Shown piece after piece: positions 56,023 through 64,000 of a DNA stretch of 64,000 nt. Position 1 is the stretch's first letter, and each line of letters begins with the position of its first letter. The stretch comes from Adiantum capillus-veneris (Eukaryota; Streptophyta; Polypodiopsida; Polypodiales; Pteridaceae). Made by a program: the position numbers and the translations under genes. The DNA lies in assembly GCA_014529385.2 (NCBI GenBank), contig CM043944.1, positions 48,836,768-48,900,767 on the forward strand, written 5' to 3'. The notes under the pieces are model-generated. The model worked only from the letters and a program-made list of their open reading frames with translations, was not told the DNA's origin and did no database searches.

Positions 56023-57416
56023 ATGAAGAGAGACTGTACGAAGTGGAAACAAGAAAAAGGCAAAACAAAGAGTTCTGAGCAAGATGAAAACAAGAGTTCA
56101 GTGAAGATTGAAGAGGTGAATGTCATAGGATCTGGTTCAGACAGTGATTCTGGTATAGCAACTGGTGACATCTTCCTCACAAACAATCTTAATTCTTTTT
56201 TCTTGACTACAGAGGATGGACATGCTATGAGTGATTGGATTATCGACTCAGGGGCATCTTTACATGTTTCTCCGCACAAAGAGTGGTTTACATCATATGT
56301 GGCTACTAAAGATTATGTCAGACTTGGCAATGAGCAGGTTTGTGACATACTTGGAGTGGGAGATGTGCAGTTGAAGTTTCAGAATGGCTCTTCTTTATGG
56401 CTCAAGAATGTCAGACATGTTCCAGCAATCCGAAAGAGCTTGATGAGTACAGGGAAGTTGGATGATGCGGGTTATGTGACAGTTTTTGGGAACAGCGCTT
56501 GGAAGATCTCCAAAGGTTCGATGACTGTAGCACATGGCAGCAAGTCAGGAACTCTGTACACTTTACATGTTTCAGAGGTTAAAAACCATGTAATTAATGT
56601 CATTGAGCAGCCTAGTGTGTCACTGTGGCATCGTAGGCTGGTACATATGTCAAAAAGAGGAATGGAAATACTTTCTCCTTATGGTTATTTGCCTGGATTT
56701 TCATTTCAAGATTTCAAGTTTTGTGAGCATTGTGTTTATGGTAAGCAAACACAAGAACCGCACAGATCAAAGAGGAATCGTAGGGACAAACGGTTAGATC
56801 TTGTGCACAGTGATCTATGCGGACGAATGCCTAGTTTGTCACTAGGGGGAGCAACATACTTTTGTACATTCATAGATGACTATTCTCGCAAAGTATGGGT
56901 TTACTTCTTAAAGCATAAGGATGAGGTGCTCAAGGTGTTTAAGACATTCTTGCAGCTTGTGGAGAATCAGAGTGGTCAGAAGCTTAAGTGCTTGAGAACT
57001 GACAATGGTGGAGAGTACGTTTCCAAATCTTTTCAAGACTTTTGTGAAGCAAAAGGGATAAAGCGAGAACTTACTGCACCATACAATCCTTCACAAAATG
57101 GAGTTGCAGAACGTATGAATAGGACCATACAAGAGAAGGTCAGAAGCATGTTGTCAAATGTTGAGTTGCGTGATGAATTTTGGGTGGAAGCAGTGGCTAC
57201 AGCAGTCCATTTGATCAATAGGTCTCCTAGTAGGGTTTTGAATAAGAGTGAATTGGCCGAGATGCTATGGACAGGCAAGGCACCTTCGTATAAGCATCTC
57301 CTATTTTTTGGTTGTGAAGCTTATAGCTATATTCTTAAGGAGTTCAGGAATAAGTTAGAACCAAAGAGCAAGAAGTGCATATTTATTGGCTACGGAGAAT
57401 CGGGCGAGATGGGTTA
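56023..57416 (+). pseudogene. Element E gag end, protease and integrase (first half of pol)
   Basis: A long open stretch. Protease: WIIDSGASLHVSPHKEWF with intact DSG, then LKNVRHVPAIRKSLMSTGKL. Integrase: HHCC (LWHRRLVHMSKRGMEILSPY, CEHCVYGKQ), Asp in LVHSDLCGRM, Asp in RTDNGGEYVSK and Glu in NGVAERMNRTIQEKV, all present. The C-terminal part reaches CIFIGYGESGEMGYR. There insertion F cuts the codon series, and the 466-codon frame runs a few bases into it. The catalytic residues look intact, so loss of function comes mainly from the insertion and the gag breaks. Confidence 0.88.
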
Positions 57417-57420
57417 CCGG
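57417..57420. other. Target-site duplication of insertion F, left copy
   Basis: CCGG, repeated at 60081-60084. Removing one copy and the insertion restores the pol reading frame. Confidence 0.75.
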
Positions 57421-58260
57421 TGAGGCGGTCCGGGGCGGGCAACAAGAGAGGCGACCTCTAAACACCCCTCAAGGCTCCCGTGCTGCTCAATTGGGGTTGG
57501 GGCAACCACAAGCACAACAAAACAACAAACCCACAGCCAAACCCAAACAAGATAGGGGCACCACCTAGTTATGGTATGCGAACTAGGACGCAAGAGAGAT
57601 TTTGGCACAACCAAGAAGATGCACCACACAACACACACAAGCAACCTCACACCAAGACATGCACAAAATGGACCAGAGAGAGCTAGAGCAAAGGGAAGAG
57701 AGAGAGGAATGGATTTTGCGTAATACCTTATTTGTGACTTGCAAATGGAGATGGTTCGTTATGATGCTATCGTAGAACTTGTACAAAACTCACTCAATGC
57801 TTAGTGATTTCAAAACATTGCCAAAACACACACACACTGTCTTAGGGTGTGGGAGACCTCTCACCACAATAACCTCTTACAATGGACACAAAACTGGCAA
57901 TGAAAAACACACTAAAACACTTTCTAAAATCAAGATCAACCGATAAAAACTCAAAATACACAAGTCACCTTGAATTCACCAAATCGTATTGCACAAATGA
58001 AAGGACGAAGATTTGAACGTCGAATCACGCCTTTGATGCACCAAACCTCAATATATTGATGATGAAGGAGCATATACAATAGTGGTTTTGATATTTGTGG
58101 AACTCACGCTCTCTCACTTGCAATGTGTAGCTTGAAGGCTTCTCTCACACCAAGAGTGAAGCTCACAAGTGGTTGCTACACCTAAGTCTCTCCTCACACA
58201 TAGAGTGTTGGGGTGCTATGTGAGATATTGGAGGTTGTTTTACAAGAAGGAGAGGGGTCT

Positions 58261-58271
58261 ATTTATAGGTT
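58261..58271 (-). promoter_or_regulatory. TATA box in insertion F, minus strand
   Basis: Minus strand CTATAAATAGA, a close match to the plant consensus, followed by pyrimidine-rich sequence. It supports the view that F is an LTR read leftward. Confidence 0.5.
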
Positions 58272-58439
58272 GGAGACCCCTCATAAAGATTATTGGAAAT
58301 CCTAATTTACAAGCTAACAAATCAGGATTATGATTTTTTTGAATATCAAAACATTGCGGGCATTCTTTGTCTGCTTGAGTCATGGGTGTGGGCTCAAAAG
58401 AGAGAATTATTGATGGTAGATAAGGTGAAAGTAAGTAAG

Positions 58440-58467
58440 GAGAGAGAAAGAGAGAGAGAGAGAGAGT
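58440..58467. repeat. Short (GA)n run in insertion F
   Basis: GAGAGAAAGAGAGAGAGAGA, about 14 units with one break. Confidence 0.8.
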
Positions 58468-60084
58468 GTTACTATACATATGTCTTGAGGTGAGGTGTCT
58501 TTTATGGTTAGGTCAATGCTATTTTGTGTTAGTATGTTAGTCGTTAGTAATCACTAGAAAGTTAATGTTACATTTACAATGGGTAGAGTGAGTTGATTTG
58601 ATGAAGGAAGAGGAGTGAATTAAAAGAGAATCATTGAGATGGTGAAGCTTTGAAGAAGCTTGAACTCACCCTTGTGTAGATTGTGGAAAAAATGACCGCT
58701 GGTCATCTTCTTCTTCTTCGCTTCTTTACGCCGCCACGGTTGACCACCACGATGAAAAGAAGATTTGTTGATGAAAAATACTCAATTTGCAGAAGTTATC
58801 ATGGTTAAGATGCTGAATTTAAGATATTTTTAGGAGAGGTAAATGAAATTGTAACATAGAAGCAATAGAGAGAGACATGGAGAGGGTGTATGTATGTAGA
58901 GGTTCATAAAAGAACTATAGGGATGAGAGAGAAGGGTAATGGTGAAGAGGGTGGGAGAAGCCATGGAAATTGCAGGTTTGAGTGAGGGAAGGAGAGGGAG
59001 GGATGTGTAAGAGTGAGTAGGTGTGTGGAAGGGTGAGAGAAGACTAAGGGCTACTTGTGAGAAAAGTGGGCAGACTGGGGTCCACTCAAAAAATCATAGC
59101 TCACCGCTGGTAGCTCCAAAAATCATGAAAAAATTTGAGGCGATTATTCAGAGCGTGGGCTACATTTTCTCTTTTGACCACCGCTCCAAATTGGGAGTGG
59201 AGATAGGTGCCAAAATTTTCACCAAGAAGCCTGTTTTTTATGCCTGCAAAAGTCTTTTAGTGGTCCCCTCCTTTGTTGAATTTGTACAATGCATCCAAGA
59301 GTGAGACCCTCCTTTGTCATATTATAATACAAAGCATCCAAGTTTCCCTTGACCCATCCATGGAGGAGGATTATTGGTGAATAAAGAAATATATACATGG
59401 TGGGACTAGTGTATGGACTATTCATGGACTTTAGCTCAATGAGCACATGGTGTTAGAATAATGAGTAAAAATAAAAATAAAAATATGGAGGAGTTATGGA
59501 TATGGAAAGATATTGGAATCATATGATATGGTCCCTCTTTGAATTATTTTGGGTGAAAGAGGAAAAGGTATGCAAGTAAATAATATAATAAACGTGACCA
59601 ATGAGTAGAAATCATTTTTTTGTTTTCAGGAGGGTGAGGGTGAAAATGTGGGAGTGATTTGTATAAAGGAAAAATATGAGGTTAGAGTATGTACATATTG
59701 GCAAAAAATATAATTATGGTGTAAGAGGATGAAAGAAGGTGTACATAGGTTTAATAAAACACACACCTAAGTAGAAATATTTAAATAAAATACCAAAATA
59801 ATTATAAAAAATCCCTATATTTAGGCCATATATACAATGAAATATTTACACACAAAGAGACCATAATATACTTTTATTTTTTTTATTTTTTTTATTTTTT
59901 TGGCTCAACTAGCCCAGTGACTAGCTAGCTGAGGGTTTTTAAGAAGATATGGGAAAAGCCCCCTAACTCACATACGCCTATTTACAGTGAAATGGTAGGG
60001 ATAGCCATAGTGTTTGGGTGAATTTGGTAGGGTGAGGTAGCTTACTATGGCAATTATGGAAAGCCGAAAAACGGCTATCACCGG

Positions 60085-60960
60085 CTTTGGGATCTTGAGT
60101 CCAGAAAAGTTATTCGTAGCAATGATGTGCATTTCAATGAAGCCAAGTTTCACGCGAAGCCAGAGAAGACAGAGGAGATCAAAAGAGTTGTCTTCAAGGA
60201 AGATGGACCTAGTGCTAGTACATCAAGACACCATGGTCAGGCTGAAGAACAACATATAGTGGCTATAAAGGCAGAATCAGTTTTGGTGAGACGTTCTGAG
60301 CGTGTCTCCAAACCGCTTGATCGTTATGTGCCACCTTTAAATTATGTCATGCTCACGGATTGCGGAGAACCATCTGGTTACAAGGAGGCATTACAAGTGG
60401 TTGACTCACAAAAATGGTAGTTGGCCATGCAATCAGAGATGACGCCTCTGCATAAGAATCAAATGTGGAATTTGGTTCAATTTCTAGAGGGCAAGAAGTC
60501 TCTACCTTGTAAGTGGGTTTATAGGTTTAGCTTACTCCTCATGATGGACAGCCAAAATACAAAGCACAATTGGTTGTTAAGGGTTTTAAGCAAGAACATG
60601 GAATAGATTTTGATGAATTCTTCTCACCAGTTGTCAAGATGACAACATTGAGAACTGTACTTGCTTTGGTTGCCAAACATGATCTGCATTTACATCAGAT
60701 GGATGTGAAAACGGCATTTCTTCATGGAGATTTTCATGAGGAGGTTTATATGCAGCAGCCAGAAGGGTATGTTGAGAAAGGCAAAGACAAATTGGTATGT
60801 TGTTTGAGAAAGAGTCTCTATGACAAAGAGAAGTTTCACCAATTTATGCTTTCTCAAGGATACAAGAGAAGTGAGACAGATCATTGCCTGTATAGTCGAC
60901 AAGCTAAGGATGGTAGCTTGATAATCCTCCTCTTGTATGTGGATGACATGTAACTTGCTG
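60085..60960 (+). pseudogene. Element E pol, linker and reverse transcriptase
   Basis: It resumes at LWDLESRKVIRSNDVHFNEA, the copia integrase-RT linker. VRRSERVSKPLDRYVP precedes RT. RT has LPCKWVYRF, a frame change near 60530, VVKGFKQEHGIDFDEFFSPV, HQMDVKTAFLHGDFHEEVYM and RKSLYDKEKFHQFMLSQGYK. About 12 residues usually found after KSLYG(LKQ) are missing, which is probably a small deletion. The catalytic box LLYVDDM is present at about 60932. Stops at 60418 and 60951 break it. Confidence 0.85.
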
Positions 60961-61895
60961 GTAGACAAATGGAAGAAATTTCAGCTCTTAAGTCAAAAAT
61001 GGCAAAGGTTTTTGACATCAAAGACATGGGTGAGACAAGTCATATACTGGGTATGCATATCTAGCGAGATAGGTCAAAGAAGATGCTTTACTTATCTCAG
61101 GAAGAGTATATTGACAAGGTGTTGCAATGTTTCCATATGGACAGGGGAAAGGCGTTGATGACACCATTGCCGTCATATGTGAAACTAAGCAACCAATATT
61201 GCCCGCAGTCTGAGATGGAAAAGGTTGAAATGGATACGGTGCCGTATGCGTCTGCATGTGGGAGTTTGATGTATGCAATGATTGCTACATGTCTGGATAC
61301 TGCATTTGCAGTGGGAGTGGTTAGCAGATATATGTCAAATCTCGGCAAGAAACATTGGGAGGCAGTGAAAGGTATCATGAGATACCTAAAACATACAAAG
61401 AGTATGTGCATATTCTATGGTAGTTAGGATTTGAGTGTCAGAGGATACACTGACTCAGATTATGCAGGAGACTTGGATAAGAGGAGATCTACATCAGGCT
61501 ATGTCTTTACATTGGTTGGAGGTGCCATATCATGGTGATCTCAATTACAAGATTGTATTACGCAGTCTACTACAGAATCTGAGTATGTTGCAGCAAATGA
61601 GGCATGCAAAGAAGCTATTTGGCTTGGTAGATTGGTAGAGAACTTGGGAATCAAAGTAGATATGCCAGAGTTATATTGTGATAGTCAAAGTTCTATACGA
61701 TTGGCAAAGAATCCAGTGTTCCATTCGAAGACTAAGCATATTGATGTGAAATATCACTTCATTAGGGAAGTACTTGAAGACAAGCAGATACAACTGTTGA
61801 AGATCCACACCAAGGACAATCCTGCTGATCTACTCACAAAGGGACTTCCAGGAGAGGGCTTTGTGCATTGTCATGAGTTATTGGGCATTGGCTAG
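60961..61895 (+). pseudogene. Element E pol, RT end and RNase H
   Basis: LYLSQEEYIDKVLQCFHMDR, SACGSLMYAMIATCLDTAFA, VSRYMSNLGKKHWEAVKGIM, then RNase H with [20 protein letters not shown] (in another frame near 61440), TESEYVAANEACKEAIWLGR, ELYCDSQSSIRLAKNPVFHS and KHIDVKYHFIREVLED, ending DLLTKGLPGEGF...LLGIG at 61895. Stops near 61062, 61425 and 61538 interrupt it. Asp, Glu and Asp of the RNase H are all recognisable. Confidence 0.87.
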
Positions 61896-61977
61896 ATGGC
61901 AGCCATGTAAATCTTTACATTTATGTTCATGGATTTACAGTTACTTAAAGTGCCACATTAGACTTTAAGTAAAAGGT

Positions 61978-62194
61978 TGTTGGGATTAAAGCCCAAGTGG
62001 CCTCTTATACGGATATGGCCGCCCCCCGTCTAACTCGCTTATCACTAACTCTTTGTATATACTCACTTATACTTGTGTGAATAATAAGGTTTTGGGGATA
62101 ACCCTTCAATGAATTCTCTGCGTACTGTGTAATCTCTCTGTCTGTGTATCTCTGCATGTACGTGAGTCGATCTAAGCTCCGCTTCGCGACTTCA
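61978..62194 (+). repeat. Right LTR of element E
   Basis: TGTTGGGATTAAAGCCC ... GCGACTTCA then TAATG. The purine tract AAGTAAAAGG precedes it (61967-61976). Confidence 0.92.
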
Positions 62195-62199
62195 TAATG

Positions 62200-62745
62200 T
62201 TTACTGCAGGAAAATTGTTTAATATTTTGTTACTAATCAATCTATGTACGTATTCATTGCATATGCTTTTTATTTATATGTGTTCTATGAGAATGCAATT
62301 ATTGTGCCAGTTTTGGTTGATTTTGCAGTATTTGAAGAAAGCTAAAGACATTCAATCTCAGATGCTCTTCCACTCGATGAATGGGCTTCACCTCACTAGC
62401 TTCCAAGGATGGAATCTACCTCAGGAAGAGGGGCATGTTAACCAATTACAGACACCCTATCATCTTTGACGGACGCCTTATCACTTTATTTAAGTCATGG
62501 ACTGGGCTTGTCGGTCCTATAGGTGTGTAGGTGATCGCTGATGAGAGGCCACCACTTATCTCATTTTTACATTATTTTTGCTATGACCAGCCACTGTGGG
62601 CACCCATGTGTGAATGGGTCAAATTCATATAAAAGATCCATTTTGACCCAAAATCCTCATTCTCAAGGTGCAAGATGAAGAAGTGCTCTTGCTCTACCTC
62701 TACCTTCTTCGCCATCGTGTGCTCATGAGTGTGTTTGTGTGTATG

Positions 62746-62750
<5 letters not shown>
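62200..62750 (+). other. Flank with a possible old LTR edge at 62436
   Basis: A purine tract (GGAAGAGGGG, 62424-62433) is followed by TGTTAACCAATTACAG at 62436, which could be the start of a 3' LTR from an older element into which E inserted. No partner LTR lies in the window. Confidence 0.25.

Positions 62751-62799
<49 letters not shown>
62750..62799. repeat. (GA)n microsatellite
   Basis: About 25 GA units, in the opposite sense to the CT arrays of element A. Confidence 0.95.
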
Positions 62800-62802
<3 letters not shown>

Positions 62803-64000
62803 TTGAGCATTGTAGCAGCATCAACAATTGCAAGGCGGTTGAGCACGGCGGCAGTGGCTCCCTCTTCTTCACGGCACAGAATCATTCACGATGGCAAGCC
62901 TAGAGTGGTGAGTGACACACCATTGCCCCGTTTAAGCTTACAAGGATAGTTTGGTTGTGTGCTTGTAGCCATTTGTGGCTCGCACACAGTGTTCCACAAG
63001 TCCCCAGCCTCCAACACGTGCGGTAGAAGTGCACAGAGTTTCACTACCTTGGGCTCCAACTAAAGGCCCGGAACCTAACCTAGGTGGATAATGTGTTCCC
63101 GTGCAATTCGAGGCACTCTATAATGGATGGGACTCTATCACTCCTCCATAGTGCAAATACATGTGAGGTGCGTATCCCAAAAGTGTTGAGTGACAAGTAC
63201 TCTAACAGGTCTCTCCCCACTAGAGATTTTGGTTTTTTTACTTGGTTTTGTTTGTTTTATATATATATATTTATTTATTTATTTATTTAAAAACCCCTTT
63301 TTATGTGCGTGAGACGGAATAGCTCTTGTTATAACTCAAAACGACTGTATCGATCAAAGGAATTTGGGCGTGCTTTGTAGTACATGATTTGGCTACCAAA
63401 AACTCTTGTGATCCCCAAAATAGTCGAATTCTAGCTGGGCGTGTAGGCAAAAGGGGGAAGTCCAAGGAAGCTAGTGGAAGGAAAGGGTGAAGCATAAATC
63501 CCACATGCTTCCTTTTGACCTCTAGACTTGGTGTATATATGTAGTATGAAGTACTCTATTGCTTCACTTGAAAGGAAGCCATGGAGGTCTCCTCTTGTTT
63601 GATATATATATATATATATATCAAAGACCGAGACTAAGGTTGAGGCTGGGGCTAATGTGGTCTTTTTGTTTTCAAATGCTCAAGGGCAAGCCATAGTCGT
63701 TTTTTTTTTTTGTCAATTCAAAAACTGTCTGGACGTTTTAGCTTTTTCTGTTGTTTTCCCTTTTTCTTTTTCTGTTTTGTTCTTTGATTCAAGTATTGTA
63801 GAAATTGTGGAATTTCAAAATTACAAAAATGCAGATTTGCACAACACAAAAATTCAAAGCTGCAAAAATACAATACCTAGGCACACATTTCTAAAGTAAA
63901 TAGTTTTGACAAAAAATTAAAAAAGATATTGCCAACTCGATTAGATCTACTTCCAGATCTGCAAAAACAACCACACACACACACACACTCTTTCCAACCT
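62800..64000. other. Unassigned terminal flank with small A+T repeats
   Basis: (TA)n and (TTTA)n runs at 63258-63289, and (AT)n at 63600-63621. No gene recognised; open frames of up to 80 codons are low-complexity. Confidence 0.4.

Larger units (their letters stand above)
57421..60080 (-). mobile_element. Insertion F: probable solo LTR (2.66 kb) within element E
   Basis: The boundaries are exact because copia pol is continuous across it. The ends are TG...CA and the flanking duplication is CCGG. No internal gag or pol, no repeated ends and no terminal inverted repeats were seen, which fits a solo LTR. On the minus strand a good TATA box (CTATAAATAGACCCC, 58257-58271) sits about two-thirds in, and a small AGCCG-AAAAA-CGGCT hairpin lies near the right edge (60062-60076). 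The short open frames inside carry no motif. Alternatives are a non-autonomous terminal-repeat element or an unknown DNA transposon. Confidence 0.55.
54028..62194 (+). mobile_element. Ty1/copia LTR retrotransposon E, split by insertion F
   Basis: LTRs of 218 and 217 bp (54028-54245 and 61978-62194), a perfect 5-bp duplication TAATG, the initiator tRNA-Met primer site, and gag, protease, integrase, RT, RNase H in copia order. The frame is nearly intact up to 57416, then interrupted by 2660 bp of foreign DNA (57421-60080), and resumes at 60085 at the exact codon. Confidence 0.94.

Noticed and set aside
57421-60080. Insertion F as a Helitron or a classic DNA transposon
   Set aside because: No CTRR end or TC start, no terminal inverted repeats and a 4-bp CCGG duplication. 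TG...CA ends and an internal TATA box fit an LTR better. Kept only as a low-interest check.
63258-63621. A+T runs as a possible matrix attachment site or origin
   Set aside because: Short simple repeats with no supporting motif.

Overview
The window looks like intergenic DNA from a large, repeat-rich nuclear genome of a green plant. It contains plant-type Ty1/copia elements primed by initiator tRNA-Met (TGGTATCAGAGC), Ty3/gypsy elements with a second (archaeal-like) RNase H as in the plant Tat group, an L1-like LINE, long (CT)n arrays and A+T-rich flanks. I see no bacterial features, no CRISPR, no tRNA or rRNA gene, and no intact host gene. A non-flowering land plant such as a fern is possible, but the species cannot be decided from the sequence.

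Layout. (1) 1-178: remnant of an AGCATA-type minisatellite. (2) 179-16390: Ty3/gypsy element A with very long LTRs full of (CT)n arrays. Its left LTR is split by a LINE (about 947-5560) whose two ORFs are intact; the right LTR is truncated. (3) 16391-23096: minisatellite arrays built on a 16-bp palindrome, plus a decayed multi-exon gene on the minus strand (17587 to about 21900). The gene belongs to a widespread, poorly characterised DDE-like transposon-protein family, and one array fills its intron. (4) 23101-31842: Ty3/gypsy element B, complete, with 1.14-kb LTRs and a gag-pol frame broken by only three stops. (5) 31843-38424: flank with a 38-bp tandem repeat, a minus-strand gypsy gag-protease fragment, and a 156-bp tandem duplication carrying (CA)n. 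(6) 38430-53016: Ty3/gypsy element C with a perfect 5-bp duplication CTTGT. Nested in it is minus-strand Ty1/copia element D (47245-52419, duplication AGACG). (7) 54028-62194: Ty1/copia element E (duplication TAATG), whose integrase-RT junction is split by a 2.66-kb insertion F (57421-60080, duplication CCGG) that looks like a solo LTR. (8) 62195-64000: flank with a (GA)n array and a possible LTR edge.

The insertion order can be read from the nesting: LINE after A, D after C, F after E. All LTR elements carry stops, frameshifts or catalytic substitutions. The LINE is the only element whose coding capacity looks intact. Its ORF1 and ORF2 share one reading frame, separated by a single UAG, and no ORF2 AUG lies upstream of the endonuclease. 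The two most interesting signals are this LINE expression problem and the DDE-like gene with the palindromic minisatellite in its intron. Family assignments rest on motifs and recall, not on database searches.
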